A model generated the notes under the pieces. It was not told where the DNA came from and did not search any database. It saw only the letters and a list, made by a program, of their open reading frames with translations. A program made the translations under genes and the position numbers. This document shows positions 8,082-17,440 of a DNA stretch of 54,112 bases, piece after piece; positions within the stretch are counted from its first letter, which is position 1, and every line of letters starts with the position of its first letter. The stretch comes from DTDX01 sp964608455 (GTDB lineage: Archaea > Thermoproteota > Bathyarchaeia > 40CM-2-53-6 > DTDX01), in the NCBI GenBank assembly GCA_964608455.1, contig CAZSNM010000007.1:1-54112 (forward strand). Reading direction: 5' to 3'.

Positions 8082-9347
8082 TTAATAAGAAATTGTTGTT
8101 TCCGAAGGTAAATATCCAAATGTTTTTTCTGAGGCTTCAGCAACTTTATTTCTATATGGTTCTTCTGTATAAACTCTAACAATATTCATATAGGCTTGCA
8201 TAACATTAATTATTCTAGATAGTTCTGTTGCTTTTTTAGACATTTTTTCTCCAGTTTTGTTTTTAACGAAAACTGGAATATCCATTAATTCAAGTTTAGC
8301 ATTTACATATGGAACTGAAGGTAAAGAAGGAATATCTATTACAACTTTTTCAGGTTCTAAATTGGCTTTGGAAGCTATCTCTTCCTCTATTTTGCGTCTT
8401 ACAACCTCATTTGTAAAAACACTTGTAACCATCTTTTCTTGAGTAAAAAATATTCTTTCGTAAGCGCATTTAAGCAATTTTCTATTTTCTAAATTTTTAA
8501 TAATATCTTTTGATTTTTCACATTTTTTAAGCATGAACCAAACTGAATAATCGTCTAAAGCTAAATAATCGTTTACAGATTCAAAAGGTAAATAATAAGC
8601 TTCATTTTCAGCTTTTTCTAAAGCTTTTACAAGCATTATTTGAGCTGCTCTAGAAGCTTTATGAAAATAAATTGTTTTAAAAGATTCTAATCTAGCTAAA
8701 AGAAAGGTTTCAAGAGTTGATAAAGCAGTTTCTCCTACAGCTAAATTTCCTTCATAAACCTCCATACTATAAATTAACCTGAAAACATCTGTATATCCAT
8801 ATCCAGCACCTGTATGATATGAATCTCTAGAGATGAAATCCATTTTATCTACATCTACTCCGCTTGAAATTATTTGATTAAAAAAAGGCTCTTTAAAATT
8901 AAGTTTTCCAACAGCTAAATCTGACACTTCTTTAGAGGAGAAACCTTCAGCTTCTAAAATTTCTGCAATTTCAGAGTTTTTTATGATCCAACCTGCTAAA
9001 TCTTCATGGGTTTTACCAAGTTTTTTGCTTAAAATAGAGTCGAAAACATGAGAGAAGGGGCCATGACCAACATCATGAAGAAGGGCTGAAAGCTTAATAA
9101 ATTCTATTGTTTCATCATTTAATTCAATTGGAAGATTTTGAGCTAAAACTCCAGCTAAATACATTACACCTAAAGAATGCTCAAAACGTGTATGGTTAGC
9201 AGCTGGATAAACATATTCGGCACCTGAAAGTTGCTTTATGCGTCTAAGTCTTTGAATGGGCACTGTATCAACAATCTTTTTTTCCACATCAGTTATTTTA
9301 ATATAACCATATAATGGATCCTTAATAAAACCCCAATATTTTCTCAA
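8082..9347 (-). CDS. HD-domain phosphohydrolase (SAMHD1/dGTPase-like)
   Basis: A 421-residue metal-dependent phosphohydrolase of the HD superfamily, COG1078 type. The metal residues are visible: His in NHTRFEHSLG (about 52-57), the HD pair at 91-92 in LLHDVGHGPFSH, and the later Asp in SGVDVDKMDFI. SRDSYHTGAGYG is also typical. Relatives hydrolyse dNTPs or other nucleotides; the substrate is not determined here. The start is TTG with AGGGGATT upstream. Its divergent neighbour is thymidylate kinase, so both genes of this pair act on nucleotides. Confidence 0.88.
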   Translation of the reverse strand: MRKYWGFIKDPLYGYIKITDVEKKIVDTVPIQRLRRIKQLSGAEYVYPAANHTRFEHSLGVMYLAGVLAQNLPIELNDETIEFIKLSALLHDVGHGPFSHVFDSILSKKLGKTHEDLAGWIIKNSEIAEILEAEGFSSKEVSDLAVGKLNFKEPFFNQIISSGVDVDKMDFISRDSYHTGAGYGYTDVFRLIYSMEVYEGNLAVGETALSTLETFLLARLESFKTIYFHKASRAAQIMLVKALEKAENEAYYLPFESVNDYLALDDYSVWFMLKKCEKSKDIIKNLENRKLLKCAYERIFFTQEKMVTSVFTNEVVRRKIEEEIASKANLEPEKVVIDIPSLPSVPYVNAKLELMDIPVFVKNKTGEKMSKKATELSRIINVMQAYMNIVRVYTEEPYRNKVAEASEKTFGYLPSETTISY

Positions 9348-9448
9348 GGTTAAATCCCCTTTTCACTTTATTTCTAAAATCTACAAGTATAAATTAATTA
9401 ATAAAAAATAAGATAAAAAGAAGTATTTTAAATTAAAGGGGAAAAATA

Positions 9449-10039
9449 TTGAAGGGTATATTTATAGTTATTGAGGGAATAGATGGTTCTGGAAAAACAG
9501 TTCAATCAAAGCTTCTTCAAAAAGAATTAATTAAAAAGGGTTTTAAGGCTGTTTATACTGCTGAACCATCTAAAGGATTTATTGGCAATTTTTTAAGAAA
9601 AACCTCTTTTAAAGGTATAAAGTTAAACCCTGAATTTGAAACTTTACTTTTTGCCGCTGATAGATTTTACCATATTAATTTTGAAGTTATCCCAAATTTA
9701 AATGAAGGAAAAATTGTTGTTTGCGATAGATATTTTTATGCTTCATTAGCTTATCAAGGAGCACAAGGTGTTGATTTAAACTGGATAAAAACTGTAAATA
9801 AATTTGTTATTAAACCTGATTTAGCAATATACTTAGATGTTCCAGTTGAAGTGGGTTTATCTAGAATAACAAAAAGAAAGAAAACTGTTTTTGAAAAAAG
9901 CGAAATTGAAGAAAAGGTTAGGGAAATTTATTTAAAACTTGTTAAAGAAAATGAATTAATTTTGGTAAATGCAAATAAACCAATTAAAGATGTAAAAAAA
10001 GAAATTATAAATTTAACTTTAAGTTTATTAAAAAAATAA
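9449..10039 (+). CDS. tmk: Thymidylate kinase
   Basis: Phosphorylates dTMP to dTDP with ATP. Its 196 residues are normal for the family: P-loop GIDGSGKT at 10-17, the DR(Y/H)-type motif CDRYFYASLAYQG (DRY at 93-95), the PDLAIYLDVP strand, and a lid with SRITKRKKTVFEK. The start is TTG with AAAGGGGAAAA upstream. It converges on the Fe-dependent alcohol dehydrogenase with 17 bases between stops. Confidence 0.93.
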   Translation: MKGIFIVIEGIDGSGKTVQSKLLQKELIKKGFKAVYTAEPSKGFIGNFLRKTSFKGIKLNPEFETLLFAADRFYHINFEVIPNLNEGKIVVCDRYFYASLAYQGAQGVDLNWIKTVNKFVIKPDLAIYLDVPVEVGLSRITKRKKTVFEKSEIEEKVREIYLKLVKENELILVNANKPIKDVKKEIINLTLSLLKK

Positions 10040-10056
10040 GGAATAAAATGGAAGTT

Positions 10057-11286
10057 TTATCCAATTATTCCCTCATACATACGTTCCATAAGCGCTAAAG
10101 TATTTTCTTTAGTTAATTTTCGTGGGTTAAAAGTTGGAAGACCATAAATATATTGTCGTTCATTAACAATGTATTCTGCAAATTCTGGGAGTTCTTTTTT
10201 AGGTACACCCCATTCTTTTAAGCTTATTGGAAGCTCCATATCTCTTAAAAGATTCACTATTTCGCATATTACAGCATTAGCTGCCTCTCTAGGCGATAAA
10301 CCATAAACATCAAGCCCAGCTACATGAGCTATTCTAGCAATTTTTTCAACGCAAGCTGGAAGATTAAATTCTAAAATATAAGGTAAAACTAAGCCGCAAG
10401 CAGCTCCATGCGGAATATTCCATCTTGGACCAGCTGCTTCAGCAATGCAATGTCCTAAAATAGCTGGGCCACCAATCCATGGATATCCTATAACTATTCC
10501 CCCTAGCATAGCTGCACAGGCCATTCCCCATCTAGCTTCTAAATCTTTACCATCATGATAAGCTCTTCTAGCATAGGTAAAAATAAGCCTTGTTGCTTCA
10601 AGAGCTTGACTATCAGAAATTGGATTTGAATAAGTGCTTATTAAAGCTTCAATATTATGGCTTAAAGCATCCATGGCGCTTCCAGCTGTTTGTTTTGGTG
10701 GGCAAGTCATAACCATTAAAGGATCAACTATAGCGACTTCAGCGTATAGGCTTGGGCTTGCAGCCCAAGTTTTATACATTCCTTCAATAATTACTGAATA
10801 TGGTGAGACTTCACTTCCAGTGCCTGAGGTTGTTGGAATTAAAATTTTAGGTTTAGGTGGAACTTGAATCATATCTTGAGATGGATTCACATAAGTCATT
10901 ATATCGCCTGGATTTGTTAAGCCTACAGCAACCATTTTTGCTGTATCCATAACTGCTCCACCACCTACACCAACTATTACATCGTAGTTTCCTCCCCTTC
11001 CAAAGTTAACAGCTTTCTTTAAACTGTCAGAAGTTGGTTCAGCTGCAATTTCATCATAAATATCAACAATTAAACCTTCCTTTTTTAATAAATCAGCGAC
11101 TTTATCAGCTAATCCAGCTTTTCTTACACCTTTATCAGTGATTAAACCAACTTTCTTTCCGAAACGTTTAACTTCAGTTCCTACACGATCTTCAACAGCT
11201 CCAACACCGAAAATAACTTTTTTAGCACCTTGATATTCTGAGATTCTGGCTAATGGAAGATTTTGTTCAAAAGCTTTTAAACTCAT
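10057..11286 (-). CDS. Iron-containing alcohol dehydrogenase
   Basis: A 409-residue group III (Fe-ADH) oxidoreductase interconverting alcohols and aldehydes with NAD(P). Seen: the nucleotide-binding GVGGGAVMDTAKMVA, the PTTSGTGSEVSP signature, and metal ligands in IVDPLMV (Asp), DALSHNIEA (His), LGHCIAEAAG (His) and NIPHGAACG (His). The pattern is that of general Fe-ADHs and not of glycerol-1-phosphate dehydrogenase. The physiological substrate is unknown. The 148 bases upstream are AT-rich with TATA-like stretches and hold no other gene, so it is probably monocistronic. Confidence 0.9.
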   Translation of the reverse strand: MSLKAFEQNLPLARISEYQGAKKVIFGVGAVEDRVGTEVKRFGKKVGLITDKGVRKAGLADKVADLLKKEGLIVDIYDEIAAEPTSDSLKKAVNFGRGGNYDVIVGVGGGAVMDTAKMVAVGLTNPGDIMTYVNPSQDMIQVPPKPKILIPTTSGTGSEVSPYSVIIEGMYKTWAASPSLYAEVAIVDPLMVMTCPPKQTAGSAMDALSHNIEALISTYSNPISDSQALEATRLIFTYARRAYHDGKDLEARWGMACAAMLGGIVIGYPWIGGPAILGHCIAEAAGPRWNIPHGAACGLVLPYILEFNLPACVEKIARIAHVAGLDVYGLSPREAANAVICEIVNLLRDMELPISLKEWGVPKKELPEFAEYIVNERQYIYGLPTFNPRKLTKENTLALMERMYEGIIG

Positions 11287-11434
11287 ATTCTTCTACCTCT
11301 TTAAAATTTTCGTATTTATTAATTATGAGTTCAATTGCTATTTAAGATTTTCGCATTAATAATTATTTCGTTATTATTTCATTTAAAAATATAACCTTTA
11401 TAGAATTATAATATAAAAAAGAAGCTTTGAATTT
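11287..11434. promoter_or_regulatory. Intergenic region upstream of the Fe-ADH gene
   Basis: A 148-base AT-rich spacer between the Fe-ADH start and the SerA stop. Read on the minus strand it contains several TATA-like runs. I see no ORF, RNA gene or clear operator. It presumably carries the Fe-ADH promoter and the SerA terminator. Confidence 0.3.
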
Positions 11435-12364
11435 TTATTTTAAAATTTCTATTAATTGAGTGGCAGCCATTATGCTTGCTTGTTTTTGTGCTTCAATTGT
11501 TTGAGCTCCTATATGACATGTGCATACAGTTATACCTTCCAAATTTATTAATTCTTTTTCCCATTCATCTTCTGGAGGCTCTTTATGAAATACATCTAAA
11601 CCTGCTCCAGCAAGTTTTCCAGATTTTAAAGCTTTAAGAAGGGCTTTTCCATCAACTATATCTCCTCTAGAAGTATTTATTAGTATTGCACCATCCTTCA
11701 TTAAATTAATTTTTTCTTCATTTATAAGATGATGTGTTGAAGGTAAATATGGAACGTGAATCGTTACTATATCTGATTTTTTAAGCAATTCATCTAGGCT
11801 TTTTGTTGGTTCAAAACCTATTTTTTCAGCTTTATCAGTTACATCTATAACATCATAGCCTATAACTCTGCATTTAAACCCTTCCTTTAAAATTCTAGCT
11901 ACTTCAAGCCCTATTCTTCCGCCCACTCCTACAACACCTACAGTTAAACTTCCAAGTTCTCTTCCAAAAAGCTCTTTTTTAATCCATTTACCTTCCTTCA
12001 TAGCCTTATCTGCATAAGGAATTTTTCTTAAAACTGAAAGCATTAAACCAATAGTTAATTCAGCTACACTTGTTGTTGGGGCAGCAGGTGTAGAAATAAC
12101 TTTGATTCCCCTTTTGTTAGCTGCTTCAACATCTATATTATCTAATCCAACTCCAGCTCTAGCTATAGCCTTTAACCTTTTACCTTTCTCAATTATTTCG
12201 CTTGTTACTTTAGTTCTGCTTCTAACAATTATAGCATCAAAATTTTCAATTTCTTTTTTAAGCTCTTCATATGTTATTTGAGTTTTTTCTATAACTTCAT
12301 GTCCAGCTTCTTTTAACTTTTCTATTCCCTCCGCATCTATAGAGTCGCAAACTAAAATTTTCAT
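11435..12364 (-). CDS. serA: D-3-phosphoglycerate dehydrogenase-like 2-hydroxyacid dehydrogenase (short form)
   Basis: Oxidises D-3-phosphoglycerate with NAD as the first step of serine synthesis, if the assignment within the D-2-hydroxyacid dehydrogenase family holds. In 309 residues: GRAGVGLDNID substrate loop, Rossmann motif VGVVGVGGRIG, and the catalytic triad Arg in NTSRGDIVDG, Glu in DVFHKEPP and His in CHIGAQT. The C-terminal ACT or ASB regulatory domain is absent, as in many archaeal short forms. It follows a membrane protein gene with a 4-base overlap. AGGTGTTG sits before the ATG. Confidence 0.85.
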   Translation of the reverse strand: MKILVCDSIDAEGIEKLKEAGHEVIEKTQITYEELKKEIENFDAIIVRSRTKVTSEIIEKGKRLKAIARAGVGLDNIDVEAANKRGIKVISTPAAPTTSVAELTIGLMLSVLRKIPYADKAMKEGKWIKKELFGRELGSLTVGVVGVGGRIGLEVARILKEGFKCRVIGYDVIDVTDKAEKIGFEPTKSLDELLKKSDIVTIHVPYLPSTHHLINEEKINLMKDGAILINTSRGDIVDGKALLKALKSGKLAGAGLDVFHKEPPEDEWEKELINLEGITVCTCHIGAQTIEAQKQASIMAATQLIEILK

Positions 12365-12921
12365 TTTTCAACACCTCTTTCAATACCTAATTTGGATTTA
12401 AAAATAAAGTTTGCGGTTAAAGTTAAAATCAAGCTTGAAAAGAAGATTGTTAATAAAAAGATTAATGTAAAAAATGGTTTTTGAAAATAAATTTCAAGCA
12501 AGGGAAATAATAATCCTTCAAAAAGCAAAATGCTTAAAAAACGTTTTAAAAGATTAAAGTTATTTATTATACCAAAAAATGCTATTAAAGCTGAGGTTAA
12601 TAAACCGATTGCTTCAATATCCTTTAAAAGGAAAGCTATTAATATTGAAGCTAAAGTTAAGCTTAAAAACTTTGCAAAGCTTAATTTACCGCCTAAAGTT
12701 AACTTAAACTTGTTTTCAATAAAACCTATTAAAGCTGAAGAAAAAATTGTTAAAATAGTTAAATAAAGAATTGAAGCTAAAGGTTTATTAAAATCATAAA
12801 GAGTTAAAGATGAAAATAATATAGCGAAGCAAAAGCTAAATCTAGCATAAATTAATTTTTCAGATTTAATAAAAATCAGGCTTGAAATTAAAGATAAAAA
12901 AGGTAAAATTTCTGATATCAA
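12361..12921 (-). CDS. Multi-pass membrane protein of unknown function
   Basis: A 186-residue very hydrophobic protein that I do not recognise. About six membrane helices can be drawn, separated by short Lys-rich loops (for example NKFKLTLGGKLSF near the middle); the C-terminus KSKLGIERGVEK is hydrophilic. The start is TTG, whose TTGA overlaps the stop of the FAD oxidoreductase, and its own stop overlaps the SerA start, so it is translationally coupled on both sides. The context suggests a co-produced partner, but no function can be inferred from its sequence. Confidence 0.7.
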   Translation of the reverse strand: MISEILPFLSLISSLIFIKSEKLIYARFSFCFAILFSSLTLYDFNKPLASILYLTILTIFSSALIGFIENKFKLTLGGKLSFAKFLSLTLASILIAFLLKDIEAIGLLTSALIAFFGIINNFNLLKRFLSILLFEGLLFPLLEIYFQKPFFTLIFLLTIFFSSLILTLTANFIFKSKLGIERGVEK

Positions 12922-14294
12922 TTTTTCTTCATTCTTTCAAGCTTCATTAAGGCGCTTTCAGCTGTTAAAACTAAAACATCCCATGTTGGCGCTACAGGTG
13001 GTGCATAACATGTTTCAAGCTCAGCTAAAGATTTTATAGTTAACCCTTCTTTTATAGCTAAAGCTACAATATTTATTCTTTGAGATGCGCTTGTATCTTC
13101 GCTTATAGCTTGAGCACCCATTATTTTCCAGCTTTCAGGATGAACTAAAATTTTCATTGTAATTTTTTTCCCACCTGGATAATATTCAGCTTTGGTTAAA
13201 GCTGTTGCTTTTCCATAAACAGGTTCTGGTAAACCTTTTCTTTTAATATCTCTTGTTGTTAAACCTACAGAAGCTAATTCAAAACCAAAAAGTTTTCCTG
13301 TAGTTGTTCCTAAAAGCGGTGGAAGCTTAACTTTTTTTCCAGCTGCATTTGCTCCAGCAACCCTTCCCATTCTTACGGCTGTTGTTCCAAGTTGATACAT
13401 TGAATAATCTCCAGTTGTAGCAGTTATATATTCAACGCAATCACCAGCAGCATAAACATTTTCTATTCCAACATTCATGAATTCATCAACTTGAATTCCT
13501 CCTTTAGCCCCTATTTTTGCACCAATCTTTTTAGCTAAATCTACTTCAGGTTCCATTCCAGTGGCTATAAGCAACATCTCTGTATCAATTACTTTTCCAC
13601 CACTAGTTTTAACTTGCTCAACTACTTTATCTCCTTTAATTTCAGTTATTGTTTCTCCTAAAATAAATTTTATACCTTCTTCTTCAGCTTTTTTTCTAAT
13701 TGGCTGAGCCATATCTGGATCAAGCAAAGTTGATAAGGGTTCTGGGCTTCTATGGATTACTGTAACATTCATTCCAAGCTTCATTAAAGCTTCAGCAGCT
13801 TCCATTCCAACATAGCTTGCTCCTAAAATGGTAACATTCTTAAATTTTTTAGTTGCTTCAAAAATTTTTTTAACATCTTCAGCTGTTCTTAATCCATATA
13901 CATTCTCTTTTTCATTTAAATTTTCAAGATTTGGATATGCAGTTTTAGCTCCTGTAGCTAAAATTAAACTATCAAAATTTAACTCTAAAATTTTATTTTC
14001 ATCAAGTTTTTTAACTTTAACGATTTTATTTTTTAAATCTATATTTAAAGCTTCAGTTTTAAGAAGAAGATTTATTTTCATCATTCCCTTTAAAACAGAT
14101 TCTTGATGAATAATTAAATTTTCTAGCTTAGGTATTATTCCGCTTAAAACATATGGAAGACCACATCGAGAATATTCCGGTAAATTCTCTCTAGTTATTA
14201 ATGTTATTTCAGCTGCTTTATCTGTTTTTCTAGCTTCTAAAGCAGCTGAGGTTCCAGCAGCTCCCCCTCCTATAATAACGATTTTCCTAACCAT
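12918..14294 (-). CDS. FAD-dependent CoA-disulfide reductase / NADH oxidase-like pyridine nucleotide-disulfide oxidoreductase
   Basis: A 458-residue flavoprotein of the single-cysteine disulfide reductase family. Seen: the FAD-binding IIGGGAAGTSAALEA at the N-terminus, the redox-active Cys in EYSRCGLPYVLSG (about residue 44), the NAD-binding VTILGASYVGMEAAEAL, the second FAD motif VYAAGDCVEY, and a C-terminal dimerisation domain. Relatives reduce CoA disulfide or polysulfide, or oxidise NADH with oxygen; the sequence alone does not separate these. It is the first gene of a three-gene operon with the membrane protein and SerA. Confidence 0.87.
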   Translation of the reverse strand: MVRKIVIIGGGAAGTSAALEARKTDKAAEITLITRENLPEYSRCGLPYVLSGIIPKLENLIIHQESVLKGMMKINLLLKTEALNIDLKNKIVKVKKLDENKILELNFDSLILATGAKTAYPNLENLNEKENVYGLRTAEDVKKIFEATKKFKNVTILGASYVGMEAAEALMKLGMNVTVIHRSPEPLSTLLDPDMAQPIRKKAEEEGIKFILGETITEIKGDKVVEQVKTSGGKVIDTEMLLIATGMEPEVDLAKKIGAKIGAKGGIQVDEFMNVGIENVYAAGDCVEYITATTGDYSMYQLGTTAVRMGRVAGANAAGKKVKLPPLLGTTTGKLFGFELASVGLTTRDIKRKGLPEPVYGKATALTKAEYYPGGKKITMKILVHPESWKIMGAQAISEDTSASQRINIVALAIKEGLTIKSLAELETCYAPPVAPTWDVLVLTAESALMKLERMKKN

Positions 14295-14468
14295 TTTAGA
14301 ATCGCCTCTTGAAGGAAAAAGAAAGAAAAAATTAATATTTTAATTTTTTCTTTTTAGCGTTGCTAAATTTTTAATAATTGATTGGCATATTTAGGAATAT
14401 GAAAAAGCTTTATAAAAAGCAATTGTTGCTTCTTAAAGCTTTGGAAAACCATTAAAAATAAGTTTGTT
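14295..14468. promoter_or_regulatory. Intergenic region upstream of the CoADR-like operon
   Basis: A 174-base AT-rich spacer that ends with the stop of GpsA. Minus-strand TATA-like sequence (TTTTTATAAAGC, near 14412-14423) lies in the middle. No ORF or RNA gene is seen. Confidence 0.3.
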
Positions 14469-15452
14469 TTATTGAAAAATTTTATTTATAGCTGTAAGCG
14501 GTTCTTCTCCATTAAATAAAACTGAATTTATAGCGTTTAAAAATGGCTTGTTAATTTTGAGTTTTAAAGTTTTTTTAGCTGCTTCGAAACCTTCAATTGT
14601 TAAACCCTTCATTTCGTTTAAGGCTTCTTTAACGCTTAAACCTTTTCCAACAAGTTCTCCAAACATTCTATTTCTTCCTCCTCTAGACGTTACATCTAAA
14701 TCTCCTAAACCTGCTAATCCATATACGGTTTCTCGCGATCCACCAAAAGTTTTTGCTAAATCAACCATTTCAAAAAGGCTTATGGTTAACAAAGCTGCTC
14801 TAGTATTAAAAAAGCTTTTTCCAATTTTCTTTTCTATTCCATCACAAAATCCTAAACCTATAGAGTAAACATTTTTCATTGAAGCGCATATTTCAGCTCC
14901 AATAACATCATGTGTTGAGTGAATTTTATAAAATGAGGTTTCAAAAGCTTTCTTGCATTTTTCTATTGCATTAATATTTTTTGAAGCAAAGATAACCATT
15001 GTTGGTGTTTCTAAAGCAACTTCACCAGCTATAGATGGGCCTCTAATAGTAACTATTGGATGACCTTTAATTTTTTCCTTTATTATATCAGGTAAAAACT
15101 TGATTTTTCCTTTTTCATCAACTTCAAATCCTTTTGAAACAAGCATTAATATAGCTTTTTTAGGTATATAAGATGAGGCTTCTTCAATTATTGATTCTAC
15201 AGCATTTGATGAAACAGCTATTACAACAATTTCAGATTCTTTTAAAGCTTCTTCAATTTGATTTGAATAAAAAACTTTAACTGAATTTGGAATTTTAACT
15301 GCTAATTTAGGATGTTTTTTAAAATTAATCATTAAGTTGATGGCTTCCTCATCATATTTTGTTCCCCAAAGATTAATTTGATTGTTGTTTTTGGATAAAG
15401 GAATTGTTAATGCTGTTCCCATTACTCCAGCACCTAAAATAGTTACTTTCAA
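14469..15452 (-). CDS. gpsA: NAD(P)-dependent glycerol-3-phosphate dehydrogenase
   Basis: Interconverts dihydroxyacetone phosphate and sn-glycerol 3-phosphate in the cytosol. Seen in 327 residues: ILGAGVMGTAL Rossmann motif at the N-terminus, RGPSIAGEVA, the KNVYSIGLGFCDG helix with the catalytic Lys, and GLGDLDVTSRGGRNRMFG, a strong GpsA signature. The start is TTG with AGGTGAATT upstream. This is the G3P enzyme typical of bacteria; archaeal lipids need G1P, so its role here is probably catabolic (G3P to DHAP) or another G3P need. The adjacent ABC importer and glycerophosphodiesterase support a glycerophosphate use pathway. Confidence 0.92.
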   Translation of the reverse strand: MKVTILGAGVMGTALTIPLSKNNNQINLWGTKYDEEAINLMINFKKHPKLAVKIPNSVKVFYSNQIEEALKESEIVVIAVSSNAVESIIEEASSYIPKKAILMLVSKGFEVDEKGKIKFLPDIIKEKIKGHPIVTIRGPSIAGEVALETPTMVIFASKNINAIEKCKKAFETSFYKIHSTHDVIGAEICASMKNVYSIGLGFCDGIEKKIGKSFFNTRAALLTISLFEMVDLAKTFGGSRETVYGLAGLGDLDVTSRGGRNRMFGELVGKGLSVKEALNEMKGLTIEGFEAAKKTLKLKINKPFLNAINSVLFNGEEPLTAINKIFQ

Positions 15453-15523
15453 ATTTAATTCACCTATTTTAAAGAAGGTGAAAAAGGTTAATTAAAAATT
15501 ATTTATTTAATTAAATTTTTAAT

Positions 15524-16591
15524 TTAATAATGAGTTATTATTACACATTTGTTGGGATCGAATTGTAATCCAACTTTTTCCCCTATTTGAAAAACTCTAG
15601 TTGGTATATCTCTAACTCTTATTTCCCATTTTCCTAGGGAAACTCTATAATCAATGGTATCTCCTAAATAAGCTATTCTTTTTATTTCCCCTTCAAAAAT
15701 GTTTAATCCTGATTTTTCTTTTAATGGGAAAATTTTTACATGTTCAGGTCTTATAGCTAGGGAGGCTTTAGCGCCTATTTCAGCTTTTCCACAAACAACT
15801 CTTATTTTAAGGCCATCTTCCGATTCTAAAATTGTGTAGCCTTCTTTATCTATTTCAACAATTTTTCCTTCAATAAAGCTTGAGATTCCTATGAAGTCTG
15901 CTATAAATTTGCTTTCAGGTCTTTCATATATTTCTATTGGTGTACCTACTTGAACTATTTTTCCTTCATTCATAACAGCTATTCTATCTGAAATAACTAA
16001 AGCTTCAGCTTGATCATGAGTTACATAAATTGAAGTTATCCCAAGCTTTTTTTGAAGCTCCCTTAATTCAAACCTAACGGCTTCCCTTAATTTAGCATCT
16101 AAATTGCTTAAGGGTTCATCAAATAATAATACTTCTGGTTCCATAACTATAGCTCTTGCAACAGCAACTCTTTGTTGTTGACCGCCGCTTAATTGCCTTG
16201 GATACCTATCCTCTAAACCGCTTAATCTAACAAGTTCAAGAGCATTTTTAACTCTTTTTTTAATTTCTTCTTTAGGAAGCTTTTTTAATGTTAAACCGAA
16301 AGCTACATTATCAAATACTGTCATATGCGGAAATAAAGCATAGCTTTGAAAAACCATAGCCATATTTCTTTTTTCAGGTGGAACTCCAATAATTGATTTA
16401 CCATCAATATATATTTCTCCAGCATCAGGTTCAATAAATCCAGCGATTATTCTTAAAGTTGTGGTTTTTCCGCTTCCGCTTGGACCAAGAAAAGTGAAAA
16501 ATTCTTTATCTTTAATTTCAAGATAATCTATATCGCAGGCTACAACATTTCCATAACTCTTTTTTAAACCTTTTAAAACTATTTTAACCAT
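15524..16591 (-). CDS. ABC transporter ATP-binding protein (PotA/UgpC-like, with TOBE domain)
   Basis: The energising ATPase of the importer encoded just upstream. In 355 residues: Walker A GPSGSGKTT (about 36-44), Q-loop VFQSYALFPHM, signature LSGGQQQRVAVARA, Walker B LLFDEPLSNLDA, H-loop THDQAEA, and a C-terminal TOBE/OB region (about 235-355) with SLAIRPEHVKI, typical of the polyamine/carbohydrate/iron group. GAGGGTGAA precedes the ATG, 24 bases after the permease stop. The order SBP, permease, permease, ATPase followed by gpsA hints at glycerol-phosphate import, but the substrate is unproven. Confidence 0.92.
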   Translation of the reverse strand: MVKIVLKGLKKSYGNVVACDIDYLEIKDKEFFTFLGPSGSGKTTTLRIIAGFIEPDAGEIYIDGKSIIGVPPEKRNMAMVFQSYALFPHMTVFDNVAFGLTLKKLPKEEIKKRVKNALELVRLSGLEDRYPRQLSGGQQQRVAVARAIVMEPEVLLFDEPLSNLDAKLREAVRFELRELQKKLGITSIYVTHDQAEALVISDRIAVMNEGKIVQVGTPIEIYERPESKFIADFIGISSFIEGKIVEIDKEGYTILESEDGLKIRVVCGKAEIGAKASLAIRPEHVKIFPLKEKSGLNIFEGEIKRIAYLGDTIDYRVSLGKWEIRVRDIPTRVFQIGEKVGLQFDPNKCVIITHY

Positions 16592-16615
16592 TTTAAATTC
16601 ACCCTCTTTTCTTTT

Positions 16616-17440
16616 CTATCTAGCTACCCCTGCTACATACTCAGCTTTTACATATTTTTCCATAGCTAAAACTATTGGAATTGAAGGTAAAGTTAAAAAT
16701 ATGCTTACAGCAGCTGCAGCATTTGGAGTAATATAATAACCTCCTATATATTGATAAACTTTAACAGCTAAAGTTGTTACTGTTGGAAAACCTATAAGCA
16801 ATGTTAAAACGAATTCGTTTATAGACCAGGAAAAAGCGAAGATTGCTCCTGCTAAGATTCCTGGAGTAATATTTGGAACAAGTATTTTCCATACAACCTG
16901 CCATCTGGTAGCTCCTAAATTTCTAGCTGCTTCTTCCCAAGCTGGATCGATACCTTCAAAAGCAGCTGAAACGCATCTAAGCATATATGGAGTGGCACCA
17001 ATCATATGCGCAAGTATTACACCCCAATAAGTGTTTCTTAAACCCCAAGCAGTATAAACGCTTAAAATGCTTATTCCAGTTGCTATAGCTGGAACAACTA
17101 AAGGAATTAGGAAGATATTTTCAAGGAGCCTTTTTCCAGGAAAGCTTTTTGTTCCAAAAACGTAACCTGCTGGAATAGATATTAAAGCTGTTAAAGCAAC
17201 AACTATTGGAGCTATTGTAAAGGTTTGAATAAAAGATAATTGAACATCAACAAGTTTAAAAAGAGCTTTAAACCAGCTTAAACCAATTTTTTCCGGCGCC
17301 CACCAATGTTCAGGATACCATTTTTCAGCAATAGACCAAAAAACCACTACAACCATTGGGAATAAAACATAAAAGAGGAGAATAATTGCTACAAAAATGT
17401 TTCCTAAACCTTTTGGGCTTAAAATCCAATGCTTTTTCAT
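16616..17440 (-). CDS. ABC transporter permease (PotC/YnjC-type)
   Basis: Inner-membrane channel half of the importer. The 274 residues hold about six membrane helices and the coupling EAA loop EEAARNLGATRWQVVWKILVP, which docks on the ATPase. The start ATG overlaps the stop of the upstream permease by 4 bases, so the two halves are made together in equal amounts. Confidence 0.9.
   Translation of the reverse strand: MKKHWILSPKGLGNIFVAIILLFYVLFPMVVVVFWSIAEKWYPEHWWAPEKIGLSWFKALFKLVDVQLSFIQTFTIAPIVVALTALISIPAGYVFGTKSFPGKRLLENIFLIPLVVPAIATGISILSVYTAWGLRNTYWGVILAHMIGATPYMLRCVSAAFEGIDPAWEEAARNLGATRWQVVWKILVPNITPGILAGAIFAFSWSINEFVLTLLIGFPTVTTLAVKVYQYIGGYYITPNAAAAVSIFLTLPSIPIVLAMEKYVKAEYVAGVAR

Noticed and set aside
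10057..11286. Glycerol-1-phosphate dehydrogenase (EgsA), attractive because of the nearby lipid-like genes
   Set aside because: The motifs PTTSGTGSEVSP, DALSHNIEA and GHCIAEAAG belong to general iron alcohol dehydrogenases; EgsA has a different metal-site context.
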